A stretch of DNA of 64,000 nucleotides from Platerodrilus igneus (GCA_036346225.1 JARFIW010001111.1:1116001-1180000), one strand, 5' to 3'; positions 32,873 to 44,209 are shown, counted from the stretch's first letter. A program made the numbers and translations. The notes: generated from the letters alone by a model not told the origin.

Positions 32873-34190
32873 CTAAAAATCCTGTCCAGGTCTGTTTTCC
32901 CTACTCGGTCCTGGTCTAGCCGTCACCTCAGCGTATGTCCTAGGCGTTTCCACTCGTTCCGTGTCTGTATTAGCAGTCCCTCTCATGTCCGATGAACTAT
33001 TCCTTCTGGTAGGTTCCGGTCTCGGTGCAGGTCCCCTTCCTAAACTATTACTTCTAACGTATGGTCGTCTCTGTTCCCAATTCTGTCGCTGGTATCCGTA
33101 ACTATTCCCCCTTCTAGCATAGTTGTCCCGTCTATTGTCAAACCTAACTGTGTTGATCTGTCTTTCCCTATTATCCTGAGGTCGTCCACTACTTACGTCG
33201 TCGTACCTCTGCAGGTATTCTAAAAATATTTCTCTGTCCACTATGTTCTGTAGTGCTACGTGTTGTCTTATTTCTACTTCGAAGTGTCGTGATAAATACT
33301 TGATAATTTGTCGGTCCGTCAGTGGTGGGTTCAGTTGCTTTGCTATGCTATACTTGCGTATAGCATATTGCTCCCTACTTCCTGAAAATTCTCCCTTAAA
33401 TTTCCCTGTGATTAAGTCGTCTCGTACCTGGTCTTGTCTGTGGTCACTCCAGTAGTGCTTTAAAAATCTGTCTTCAAAGTCCGTGTAGATGTCTATGTCC
33501 TGTCCTACTAAATTGTACCATGCTTCCGCGTTGTCCTTTAATAAAGCCTTTATCGTATTCATTTTAGTCTGTTCGTCAAATAAATTTCCCACTAGATTTC
33601 TTACACTATTAATAAAATTTGTGGATTTACCCTGTTATCGCCATAAAATTTCATATGTTGGTCCAATGATACGCCACCTGTATAAAATCTGGGACCATCC
33701 CCCGTTAAACTTGACATGTTGTATTTAATACTACCAACTTCGCGTTCTACCCTGCCTAACTGATCCCTGCATGAGTCCGTTACTTCAGTCATTTTTACAT
33801 TAATCTCTTCTTCACAAAAAATGCGTACTTCGGACCTTAAATGTCCCATTTCCTGTCGAAGACCTGTAATATCACGCTCATTTTTTTCAACCCTATTTTC
33901 AACTTCCCCCATCTTTACGGTAAGACTATTTTTAAATTCTGTAAATTCTCTCGTCGATTTTTCTATTTTATCCCTAATTCCTGATTTAATTGGTCAAATT
34001 TCTTATTCGATTCTTCACTCATCCTCTCTAACATTCTCAATATCATCTCGTTTCCTTGATCCCCTGATTCCGTCCTCGACTGATCTCTACTGCCTCCAGC
34101 TTCTTCCATTTTCGAATTTTTCCCACACAATGCACTATCGTCACTTCCAATTTCCACTCCTTGACTCCTTAACCACTCTTTTCTCTGCAT
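32873..34190 (-). pseudogene. gag: Gag of the long-LTR element, two frame breaks
   Basis: ATG 34190 opens a protein of about 430 residues in three consecutive frames (34190-33963, about 33960-33601, 33592-32873). The N-terminal 200 residues are coiled coil (heptads in EEINVKMTEVTDSCRDQLG). The middle is a Ty3-type capsid (AWYNLVGQDI, YTDFEDRFLKHYW, Pfam Retrotrans_gag-like). The C-terminus is Arg-rich (RRDNYARRGN, YGYQRQNWEQRR) without a CCHC knuckle. Both frame breaks fall in short homopolymers (near 33957 and 33614), so they may be sequencing errors. Confidence 0.75.
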
Positions 34191-34262
34191 ACGTTCAAAT
34201 CACTCACACACACTCTAACTACTTTTAAATTTATACACAAACAGAAACTCTCTCTCTCAGAT

Positions 34263-34334
34263 CGGCAGTTTCCTGGAATAAAATCACAAAAATTTTATTT
34301 GGAACTCGAGCCTCACTTTTGGGTCGCCAAAGAA
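34263..34334 (-). other. Primer-binding region of the long-LTR element
   Basis: Minus strand reads LTR end TCACAGCA, spacer TTCTT, then TGGCGACCCAAAAGTGAGGC, a position and TGG start typical of an LTR-element primer-binding site. Related but divergent versions of this end-plus-primer module occur at 25200-25225, 29193-29224 and 34395-34425. Confidence 0.6.
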
Positions 34335-36434
34335 TGCTGTGATATACTCCTGTGAATGCGGGAACTGGGTCCTTTCAACAAAAAAATTCTAGTCCCACAG
34401 ATTGGGCGTCATAAACTGCTGTGATCCTCTTTTCGCCTCGGCTGCTCACCTAATTTTATAAACCTCCTCATTCATAAAAAAACAAACACATTCCTACCAC
34501 AAACATCAACGTCAACTCTATTTACATCAATATTCATAATACATTAAAATTTCAAAATTAATATTCAGCATAAATTTTAATATCGGAAAATTTCAAAATT
34601 AAATTTATTATCATTTTAATGTGCATCCAGAATTAAAGTCCTTGTAGGATGCCTACTAATTACTATAACAATATATGCAGAGTACAAAGGAGCATCTACC
34701 ACCCTTTACGTTAATTAACCAGGTTCGTCTAATTGAGCTCAAAGACATACCCTAAATTTTCATCATAATCCAGAACATCAATACTAAATACCCTTTCTAC
34801 TTAAACAAGCAAATTTCACCTTAAAATTAAAATATTATTGTTAGTACCATTTCACTACTGTCCATTTTGAGTAAATCAATTATAAAGTTATTCAACACAC
34901 ACAAAAATCTCAAAGTTCAAACAAAATAGTATAATTTACCTGAAGGTTACTTGCACTCGTAGTTTCAATGTACATCGTCCCTTTTGTTAATCACACCATT
35001 CCAACTGGGTTATATTTACGACTTCTGATTCTCAACGCTTTAAAAATTTTCTCCATCACCATTTATTTAAAGTTGTTTCAGGGCTTTTCCAGAACTAATC
35101 TGTGTATATCTGACCCTTGTTTCGTGGATCCAGACACGTTTTGAACCATTTAATTATTAACACCCCGAAAAATAGCAAAGAAATTCATGCGTCTTTCACC
35201 AATATACGCCAAAACTGCCTACTTTTGTGTATACATTTGTCTTTGTAAATTTTGCTAATTGGTACAGTGATACTAAATTTTATTACCTTGTATCTAAGTG
35301 CACTGAAGTACATTCATGTTAGCACGTAAATAACAAACTATTTTGAATCACTAAAATATACGAGCAAACTTTAAATTATTTTATCAAACTAAAATGCACT
35401 GTTTAACATCTTGAATCAAGTCGCGGATGTAAGAGAGCTTGTTTATATTCACCTCCGTATATATAGCTGCTAGCCTGTCTGTCGGTCTGTTCCCCAAAAC
35501 GGGTAATTCTAAAGAATTTCGAATGCTAGGTTCCCAGTCCGTAGCCTGTGCGTCGGTTTTTACGAATTTTGTACTCGCCAGTTGAAAATCTCAAAAATTC
35601 TCACACGGCACGCAAACATGTCCGAGAAAAACTAATTAATTTTGTACAAAAATCGTTGTTTCTACCTCTGATATTTGCATCCTATTTTCAACCAATTGTG
35701 ACCCTCGTGACGTTGCTTAAATCACGCCTTTTACTATATGTGTCTTTGCTTGACGCATTTTCTCTTTCCTTTTCTAACCTGTTCGTATTGGTGCAAATTG
35801 ATATTCTTTATTATCGATTATTTTCAGTCCATGTGGACTATCTGGGTTAAATAACCCCGTATCGCACCTTCCCGTGAATATTAAGCCCCGGTTTCTCCAA
35901 GATTCTCTGAAACCATTTGTTATCTACACAATTTTCGCCGTACGTGATATTTAAACTACGCAGGTGTTCAAAATAATATTAATTCTCAGAGCTTTATTTT
36001 CTGGTATTATAATCTTGGATTTTCACAGACTTTTATGCTTATTATTAATAATGGTTTAATTAACTCCAATTAAAATTGACTTCTATCCTTTCATTTTTAG
36101 CGAATACAAGTTAAATATTAATTATTATGTGTACACTTTGTTTTACTACCGGTTACTTAAAATAGGGTTAATTAATATAAATTTTGCACGTAATTTCCAT
36201 TTGTTTCTTTCCTCGGAATAATTACATTACCCGTAGAGCTTGTTAATACTGTTTCTTTCGATATAAAGCGTCTTGTACATGCTTTTAAATCTCTTATTTT
36301 TACTGAAACGAATGATTTTTTATTCTCCACGGTGTTTTAATAAAGCGTATTTTTTTAATAAAATTCCCTATACACGATGCTTAAAATTATTTGCTATAAT
36401 TAATTAATTTTCTACCCTGGTCTAAATATGAGTA
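34335..36434 (-). repeat. 5' LTR (copy C) of the long-LTR element
   Basis: About 2.10 kb, near-identical to copy B from about 34490 on. Ends ATGAGTA at 36428-36434, followed by TA repeats and then the mitochondrial control-region fragment. Confidence 0.85.
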
Positions 36435-37140
36435 ATATATATATATATAAATAGTTATGATAAAATTATTCTTATAGATTAATAAATACTTATAATAATT
36501 GGTATATATTTTTAAAATTATGAATATATAAAAAGTTAAATTTTATATAGTACAAATAGATTAAAACCTTTTTTTAAAATAAGGCAATTTTGATGTCAGA
36601 AAAAAAGAAATTTGAGGGTAAACCAATTAAAATTTTTCTACCGATTTTTTATTAACCTGCCTATTTCCCAAAGATCGTTAATAAAATTGCATCAAATTTA
36701 GTGATAACCGGATACAAAGCAGAAGAAAATTCTGTACCTCTACTTATTTTCCAGTGATCAATAAAATTAAAAATTCCACCAAATTTAATTAACTAATTTT
36801 AAAAGTAATAGAAACAACTACACCAATCTTGCGATAATCTCTAATAATCATAAAAAGAACTCTTATTCGGTTTATTAACAGTAAAATATAAAAAAAATAA
36901 TTCACCTGAAAAAAGCGTTTAATACTATAACCCCCTAAATAAATTTCTAAACAAATATAAATCAATTTCACCCCTATACCAGATTTTATTAATCTATCTA
37001 TTTCCAAGTGAGCCGTAAGTATGGCAACTCTACCAAGTTTAATTATCTAATTTAAAAAAAAACCTACCCCAATTTTATGACAATTCCTAGTGATTGTAAA
37101 AACAGCCCCCCACCTGGCTTATTAGTAGTAAAATATAAAA
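36435..37140. pseudogene. NUMT: mitochondrial control region, second part, with ~250-bp repeats
   Basis: AT-rich sequence directly before Ile and Met tRNA-like genes, the expected place of the control region. Two degenerate units start near 36750 (TTTCCAGTGATC) and 37001 (TTTCCAAGTGAG) and share an AATTAACTAA/AATTATCTAA segment and AACAGTAAAATATAAAAAA / TAGTAGTAAAATATAAAAAA, period about 250. A partial third unit lies near 36660. Tandem repeats of this kind are common in insect control regions. Confidence 0.65.
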
Positions 37141-37141
37141 A

Positions 37142-37206
37142 AGTGATCTGCCCACAAAAAGGAATATTTTGATAGAATAAAGCATGTAGAAATCCTATGC
37201 TCACCA
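37142..37206 (+). tRNA. trnI: NUMT: tRNA-Ile (GAT), decayed
   Basis: GAT anticodon at 37171-37173 within the insect mitochondrial tRNA-Ile-like block AATATTTTGATAGAATAAA. T arm GCAT/ATGC and an imperfect acceptor GTGA/TCAC. The expected tRNA-Gln on the other strand, between here and tRNA-Met, could not be identified. Confidence 0.5.
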
Positions 37207-37281
37207 TGCCTAATAAATCAATTTATCGCCTAAAATTTTAAGAATTTTCATACATCCTATAATAAAGCATAAAATCCAATA

Positions 37282-37344
37282 AAAAAAGTAAGCTAAAATA
37301 AGCTTTTGGACTCATACCTCAAATATAAAGAAATTTCCTTTTTA
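37282..37344 (+). tRNA. trnM: NUMT: tRNA-Met (CAT)
   Basis: AAAAAG acceptor pairs with CTTTTT; AAGCTA...AAGC D arm; CAT anticodon at 37312-37314 in TTTGGACTCATACCTCAAA, close to the canonical insect tRNA-Met. Immediately followed by ND2. Confidence 0.75.
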
Positions 37345-38360
37345 ATTAAAAAATTATTTAAAATAACATTTATAATTACGCTCATTACAAGTCTATGATC
37401 TTAATTTCCAGAAATAACTGATTGGGAATATGAATCGGTTTAGAAATTAATTTATTATCGATTATTCCAATTTTACAAACATCCATAAATAAAATATCAA
37501 CAGAATCTTCAATTAAATATTTTATTACACAGGCATTGGCCTCATCTATTCTAATCATGACTAGAATACTACTAATATAAAAACCGGATTAGCTACAAAT
37601 ATAGAAAATTCACTGTTAAATATAACTATAATTTTAGCGCTTCTTATAAAAATGGGAATAGTCCCGTTCCATTTTTGATTTACAGAAGTAATAGAAGGAT
37701 TAACATGAATAAATTGCTTAATCATAATAACATGGCAAAAATTAACCCCTACAGTTTTTGTCATGTACGATACGGTTTTTCCAGTATTCATAGAAATTAT
37801 TATTACTTCAGGAACCGTTATTAGAAGCGTCATAAGGTTAAATCAAACAAGAATGCAAAAATTACTAACCTATTCATCAATTAATCATGCATATGAGATG
37901 AATACTAAGAAGAATAATACTCGCACAAACTATTTGATTATAGTACTTTTCTATTTATTCATTTATAACGATCAATATCACATGAATAATAATAAAAAAT
38001 AAAATTTCTATCAATCAGCTTAGATCAAATAATCTACCCCCCAAAATGAAAATGCTCTTCTCGTTGAATTTTCTCGATTTAAGGGGCTTATTCCCTCTTT
38101 TTAGGATTCTTATCGAAATGAATAACAATTGAACTATAAGTGGGAAAAAATATAGAATTCATATCAATAACAATATTGATTTTTACAACCCTAATAATTT
38201 CCATTTATTTAAAAATCATGCTTTCTTCATTTTTAATAGAAAATTATTTAAAAACTGAAAATCAATACTAACAAAAATAAAATCAGTCACATTTAGCAAA
38301 TTCAATATTATTAGCCTATTAACCCTACCATTAATAACAATCGCATTCAATTTAACCTAA
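37345..38360 (+). pseudogene. nad2: NUMT: NADH dehydrogenase subunit 2
   Basis: Starts with ATT directly after tRNA-Met and reads as ND2 under the invertebrate mitochondrial code: NWLGMWIGLEINLLSIIP near 37420, KMGMVPFHFWFTEVMEG near 37645, TWQKLTP near 37730, SGLIPFLGFLSKW near 38080. Ends with TAA at 38358-38360. The length is not a multiple of three, and frame breaks occur near 37740, 37900 and 37975, so it is non-functional as written. In the nuclear code the TGA and AGA codons also destroy it. Confidence 0.85.
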
Positions 38361-38365
38361 TCCGA

Positions 38366-38427
38366 AAGATTTAAGTTAAATCAAACTATCAGTCTTCAAA
38401 GTTGAAAATAATTACTTTTAAGCCTTG
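38366..38427 (+). tRNA. trnW: NUMT: tRNA-Trp (TCA)
   Basis: Anticodon TCA at 38396-38398 in AGTCTTCAAAGTTG, typical of insect mitochondrial tRNA-Trp; acceptor partly mispaired. Directly downstream of ND2 as expected. Confidence 0.7.
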
Positions 38428-38540
38428 AAAATAATTTACCATTAAATTTGCAATTTAATATCATAATTGACTACAAAACCTATTGAAAGAATTCAATTCG
38501 TAAGTAAATTTACAATTCACCGCCTATAATTCAGCCATAT
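38426..38540 (-). tRNA. NUMT: tRNA-Cys and tRNA-Tyr pair on minus strand
   Basis: Between tRNA-Trp and COI, the plus strand shows TTTGCAAT (Cys anticodon GCA on the minus strand, near 38448) and TTTACAATTCACCGC (Tyr anticodon GTA, near 38507). Order W-C-Y with C and Y on the minus strand is the ancestral insect arrangement. Arm ends are approximate. Confidence 0.65.
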
Positions 38541-38542
38541 CA

Positions 38543-40080
<1,538 letters not shown>

Positions 40081-40085
<5 letters not shown>

Positions 40086-40144
40086 TGTTGCAGACTAGTG
40101 CAGTAAACTTAAGATTTTCTTATAAAAATTTAATTTCTTTAGAA
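40081..40144 (+). tRNA. trnL2: NUMT: tRNA-Leu(UUR) (TAA)
   Basis: TCTAATG...TTTAGAA acceptor, D arm GCAGACTAGTGC, anticodon TAA in AACTTAAGATT. Its place between COI and COII marks the insect/crustacean gene order. Confidence 0.8.
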
Positions 40145-40776
40145 TGGTCACCTGAACAAACTGATCAATAATAGAGGCTAATTCGGAATCTATACAACAG
40201 TTAATTTTTTTATGATTACAGAATAATAATTCTAATCGCCATTATTTCTATAGTAGCATTTATAACAATAACAATAGCACTAAGAAAATACAAATATAAG
40301 AAATTTATAAAGGTCAATTAATTGAGTCAATCTGAACAATTATCTCGGCTGTCACATTAGTATTCATCTCAGTTCCATGATTAACCTTAATATACTTATT
40401 TGATGAAACTAATTTACCCATCATGCCAGTAAAAACAATAGGGAATCAATGATACTGAAAATATGAATTTTCAGACCTCATTAAAAAGGAGCTAAACTCG
40501 TATTTAGAAAACAATAAAAAATTCAGTTTTTGCTTTCTAGACGTAGATAATCAATTAATCTTGCCATTAAAATCAAAAATCCGAATGATATTTACATCAT
40601 TTGATGTAATTGATTCATGAACGATTCAATCGTTAAGAGCAAAAATAGATGCCACCCCCGGACGATTAAACTAATTATTATTTATAATCAATTATCCAGA
40701 AATTTATTTCGGACAATGTCAACATCTATCGAAAGAGTAATGCCAAAATTTTTTATTAAATGCCTGAAAACCCCAT
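40144..40776 (+). pseudogene. cox2: NUMT: cytochrome c oxidase subunit II
   Basis: Reads as a divergent COII: QLIFF..., GQLIESIWTIISAVTLVFISVPW near 40315-40385, GNQWYWKYEFSD near 40442, LDVDNQLILPLKSKIR near 40540, DSWTIQSL and DATPGRLN near 40615-40670, then FGQCQHLS, a changed copper-site region near 40708. A frameshift falls in the T7 run near 40206 and a stop follows GRLN at 40672. The loss of the usual CSEICGANH copper ligands indicates decay. Confidence 0.85.
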
Positions 40777-40845
40777 CATTAGGTGACTGAAAGTAAGTAC
40801 AGGTCTCTTAAATCTTTAAATAGTAATTAACAACTACTTCTAATG
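40777..40845 (+). tRNA. trnK: NUMT: tRNA-Lys (CTT)
   Basis: CATTAGGTGACTGAAAGTAA start and ACTTCTAATG end pair as in insect tRNA-Lys; CTT anticodon in GGTCTCTTAAATC. Confidence 0.8.
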
Positions 40846-40910
40846 GAAAATTTAGTTAAATCAATATCATTAGTCAGTCAAGCTAAAATTATTAAAACAA
40901 TAATTTTCTA
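40846..40910 (+). tRNA. trnD: NUMT: tRNA-Asp (GTC)
   Basis: GAAAATT/AATTTTC acceptor, anticodon GTC at 40873-40875, T arm AAAATTATTAAAACAATAATT. Sits between tRNA-Lys and ATP8 as in insect mtDNA. Confidence 0.8.
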
Positions 40911-41059
40911 TTCCCCAAATAGCACCTTCTATATGATTAAACATTCTAATTCTAAGATCAACAATAATTATGCTAATAAATTCAATAATTTATTTTCAAT
41001 ACATAATAAATTTTAATAGTAAAAACTTGTTAAATCGCAACATCAATTGAAAATGATAA
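40910..41059 (+). pseudogene. atp8: NUMT: ATP synthase subunit 8, frame intact
   Basis: Starts ATT (40910) and reads PQMAPSMWLNILIL... in mitochondrial code, 49 codons to TAA at 41057-41059, ending in NWKW. It overlaps ATP6 by seven bases at ATGATAA, the universal insect overlap. The frame is uninterrupted in mitochondrial code, in contrast to ND2, COI and COII. Confidence 0.8.
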
Positions 41060-41718
41060 ACCTCTTTTCCTTGTTTGATCCAGTCACATCAAATAATTTT
41101 TCAATAAACTGAATAATCTTGTCAATTACTTTAATCTCAATGCCGTGTATTTGTTGAACAATCCCTTTGCGTAGAAATTACCTATGAAATATTTTAACAA
41201 ATAAATTAAATAAAGAGCTAAGAATAAATATAAAAACTAACAAAACCTCAACACTTCTTTTTATCTCTTTATTTATTATCATTAATGTAAATAATCTAAT
41301 AAGATTATTTCTATACATTTTCCCAAGAACAAGAAACATTTCTATTAGTCTCTCAATAGCCCTCCCCTTATGAATAAAAATTGTAATATTCGGTTGAATA
41401 AATAACACAAAACATATACTAGCGCACTTAATTCCTATAGGAACGTCACCCTTATCAATATCATTTATAGTATGCATCGAAACGACTTTCTACCTAATCC
41501 GACCGGGTACTCTGACTATTCGATTAACGGCAAATCTTATTGCAGGTCACCTTATAATCACACTGCTCGGTAGTTCATTATTAAATTATTCAATTTTAAT
41601 TGTTTGATTAACAATTACAGTACAACCAATATTAATAACACTAGAACTAGCAGTCTCAATTATCCAAGCATATGTATTCACAACACTTATCACTTTATAT
41701 TCCAGAAAAATTAATTAA
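41053..41718 (+). pseudogene. atp6: NUMT: ATP synthase subunit 6, frame intact
   Basis: ATG 41053 to TAA 41716-41718, exactly 222 codons, with no stop in invertebrate mitochondrial code. Recognisable: NLFSLFDPV at the start, [20 protein letters not shown] near 41500-41555 with the conserved channel Arg, and IQAYVFTTLITLY near 41665 at the end. An uninterrupted frame points to a young transfer. It cannot be expressed from the nucleus because AGA and TGA would be misread. Confidence 0.85.
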
Positions 41719-41940
41719 TGACAAAAAATCACCCGTTTAACATAGTTGAAATTAGACCCTGACCAATTCTTACTGCCTTAACCTCAATATCAACAACAAT
41801 TGGTATTATTATAATAATACATTTAAACAATACCATTTTATTAATATTAAGAATTACAATATTAATAACAAATTCATACCAATGATGACGAGACATCACC
41901 CGAGAAAGAGCATTCCAAAGAATACACACCATAAAAGTTA
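41718..41940 (+). pseudogene. cox3: NUMT: cytochrome c oxidase subunit III, truncated
   Basis: ATG 41718 overlaps the ATP6 stop. It reads TKNHPFNMVEISPWPILTA...NSYQWWRDITRESAFQ, the COIII N-terminus, and stops at the junction with a LINE fragment at about 41940. This is the right end of the mitochondrial insert. Confidence 0.85.
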
Positions 41941-42545
41941 TGATCATCATCATCATCATCTTTAGGTTTCAGTCCTAGAACTGGTTGGACGCGTACCTTC
42001 ATTGTTTCCTAGTCTGAACCAACCTACACATTTCCCTGAAATTTCCACAGTCTTCATCTATCACTATCTGTGTGCGAAAGTCTGATCTCGGTCTACCTCT
42101 ACCTATCTTTTCCTATCTCTGCTTGTAATATATCCCGTACTATTCCCCAGAAATGCCTTAGAACGTATTCTGTTCTTCTATTTCTCATATCTTTTCGTTT
42201 TCCACAGATATCTTAATCCCTCTACTATTTTTACAACCTATTTGTTATTTACTTTGTAAGTCCATGCCCATCCTCATACATCTGAAGCACAACATTCCAG
42301 AAGGCGTCTACCTCTTCCTGTCTGCTTTTCCTACTGCCCCTATTTCATAGATGTACTGTGCTGTGTTCCACACTATGCTTTGAACAGTTTTCTTCTTGTA
42401 TCAATGTTTGTTGTCTTTGAATATAGCTGCTGTTCTTTCTTGTTTGATGCAGTTCGGCCGCCTTCTATTGTTTTACAATTATATACCCTATTTTCCCGAT
42501 ATTCAGAGGTATGTGAAGGGGGGTAAGCAGCCTTTAGCTGCTACG
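41941..42545 (-). mobile_element. LINE 3' fragment with ATG-type tail
   Basis: Minus strand ends in a GATGATGATGATGAT-type tail (41941-41958). Upstream, frames show the C-terminal signature of many insect LINE ORF2 proteins, RGRPRSDFRTQIVIDEDCGN near 42055-42110, preceded by a degraded RxxLWGIVRDI region. About 590 bases. The same sequence recurs at 46985-47560 and, shorter, at 47697-47815. It is joined at the right to a truncated gypsy pol and at the left to the mitochondrial insert. Confidence 0.7.
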
Positions 42546-42547
42546 AA

Positions 42548-42854
42548 CTAATAATACGGGAGACATCCATGGTGAATTTGAGGGAGAGATAACACCAGAT
42601 TCTAACATTTTATTTATTTCGGAATGCAAATGCTTTTGTAATGCAGGCGATAACGGATATTGACGTTGCTTAAAAGGGAGGGCATCAACTGTAGAGATAA
42701 CATGTGTTGCAGTAGTAACGCAACCAAGTACAGAGGTATTAAGTTTACGAAATTTGTCGATTGTAGAGTTAAGAATTACATTTTGGGAATCGGTAAGAGA
42801 AATTTTATTAGATATTCCTGCAGATGCACAGGAATTTGTTTTAAGAGAAGTTTG
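42548..42854 (-). pseudogene. pol: Gypsy reverse transcriptase N-terminus, truncated
   Basis: Minus-strand frame: LTDSQNVILNSTIDKFRKL, then PFKQRQYPLSPALQ and MLESGVISPSNSPWMSPVLL, the start of a Ty3/gypsy reverse transcriptase (fingers). It ends abruptly at 42548 where the LINE fragment begins, so the palm, RNase H and integrase are lost. It is the continuation of the protease frame upstream after a frame change. Confidence 0.8.
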
Positions 42855-43337
42855 TCAAGAAAAATCTTGGAAATAAAGCGATAAATTAAAAAGTTTACAA
42901 AAATCTACACCTAGTAGGAATGGATAAACTAATGTCGCTACTATCAAAAATGGAACTTCACGTTCAAGTGATTCTACTCGAATTTTTAATTTAAGGGAAC
43001 CCGTTACATATATTTGATTATCGTCAGCTAAATTTATGGAAGTTTTTCCGGGAGCAATTTGAATTTTAATATTTTGTTTAGATAATTGTTGTAGACCTTC
43101 GTTGTTTATGAGGGAGCATGAGGAACCTGTGTCCAGTAAAGCTATTACATTTAAGGAACCAATCGAGATGGGTAAATGTGGGCGATTATCCAAAGGTTTT
43201 TTAACAAGTTGCAAGGCAGCAGACTTTTTATGGTAAAAGTAATTAACGGTTTGTAGCCAATTAGAGCATTCTGATGGGGTAGTATAACATAATTCTTTTA
43301 ATGAAGGCAAGGCATTTTGTAAATTCAAAGTAGCCAT
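42855..43337 (-). CDS. pol: Gypsy aspartic protease
   Basis: A 160-residue open frame with an N-terminal linker and a retropepsin core: LLDTGSSCSLI (near 43110-43140), then strands to FLLGVDFCKLFNL (near 42880-42915). It is followed by reverse transcriptase sequence in another frame. Together with the gag genes at 43397-44717 it forms one minus-strand gypsy remnant. Confidence 0.8.
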   Translation of the reverse strand: MATLNLQNALPSLKELCYTTPSECSNWLQTVNYFYHKKSAALQLVKKPLDNRPHLPISIGSLNVIALLDTGSSCSLINNEGLQQLSKQNIKIQIAPGKTSINLADDNQIYVTGSLKLKIRVESLEREVPFLIVATLVYPFLLGVDFCKLFNLSLYFQDFS

Positions 43338-43396
43338 ATTATTGTTAGATATATTTAAAAAAGGTACAGCGTTAGAGGTAGTTTTATGCTTTTTAT

Positions 43397-44209
43397 TTAT
43401 TGACGTCTGGGTCCGTTGAATGGTTGGTGTTGAGGACGATTTTGATTCCTTGAGATATTTACGCCCTGAGTAGGAATATCTCGACGAAAGTTTCCCGATA
43501 CGTTAGAATTACAATTCGTATAGTTAGATTTATAGATATTAACTCGACCACAGCCATAACAAAAAATATTTTTGGGGTATGTGCAAACGTTGTAGTTATG
43601 TCCACTTTTCTTGCAATTCCAACAGGTAAGTGAGTTATTTGTTGAGGTAGATGGAATATTAAGGGTAGATACTTTATGAGGAGATTGAACTTGACAAGCT
43701 AAATCAGGTTCTAAAAGACCAGATTGTTTTTCTGGAGAAGGACGGTATTTATCCACCCGCAACTTTACTTCTTGGAGCGAACGACATAAATCTTTGAATT
43801 GAAGTAAATAAGAAATGTGTTGTAACGCTAGACGTTCGGAAAAATATGGATTTAAATTCCTACGCAACTGATCGATAATTTCAAATTCTGATGGTTTATT
43901 ATCAAGTCTACTATATAAAGCTTCTATTGAGGTAATAAAAAAAATTACATTTTCGTCAGGTCCTTGGGTTCGATTTCGTATCTCATTCCAAAGGTCGGTA
44001 ATATAACCATGCGGTAAAAAGTTCCGTTTTAAACACGTAACTAATTCCTCCCAGATAGAAATCTGAGCTTTAATGTTACGATACCAGATTAACGCAGAAT
44101 CAGAGAATAATTCGCCCGCTGAAACAAATAAATCTTGATCTGTGCAATTCCGAAAAATTCTGAAATCGTTGATTCTATCAAAAAAAGACATTAAAGAAAT
44201 TGGAGTCAA
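43397..44209 (-). CDS. gag: Gypsy Gag: capsid and zinc knuckles
   Basis: An open frame of 270 residues. The capsid part has the Ty3-type retrotransposon Gag pattern (SALIWYRNIK, WEELVTCLKRNFLP, LWNEIRNRTQGPDENVIFFI). The nucleocapsid has a CCHC knuckle, CWNCKKSGHNYNVC, and a second partial one, CYGCG. The C-terminus is Asn/Arg/Gln-rich and basic, suited to RNA binding. A stop near 44210 separates it from the N-terminal gag frame at 44385-44717. Confidence 0.82.
   Translation of the reverse strand: MTPISLMSFFDRINDFRIFRNCTDQDLFVSAGELFSDSALIWYRNIKAQISIWEELVTCLKRNFLPHGYITDLWNEIRNRTQGPDENVIFFITSIEALYSRLDNKPSEFEIIDQLRRNLNPYFSERLALQHISYLLQFKDLCRSLQEVKLRVDKYRPSPEKQSGLLEPDLACQVQSPHKVSTLNIPSTSTNNSLTCWNCKKSGHNYNVCTYPKNIFCYGCGRVNIYKSNYTNCNSNVSGNFRRDIPTQGVNISRNQNRPQHQPFNGPRRQ

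Larger units (their letters stand above)
29148..36434 (-). mobile_element. LTR retroelement with 2.1-kb LTRs, truncated pol
   Basis: Two near-identical LTRs, 29148-31287 (3') and 34335-36434 (5'), flank a 3-kb internal region read on the minus strand: primer-binding region, gag, protease and a fragment of reverse transcriptase. The polypurine tract (minus strand, AGGGGGAAAA, 31288-31297) abuts the 3' LTR. RNase H and integrase are absent, so the element depends on others. Both outer ends lie in TA repeats (29138-29147 and 36435-36449), which would hide any target duplication. LTR pairs differ mainly by single-base homopolymer changes, so insertion is recent. Confidence 0.85.
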
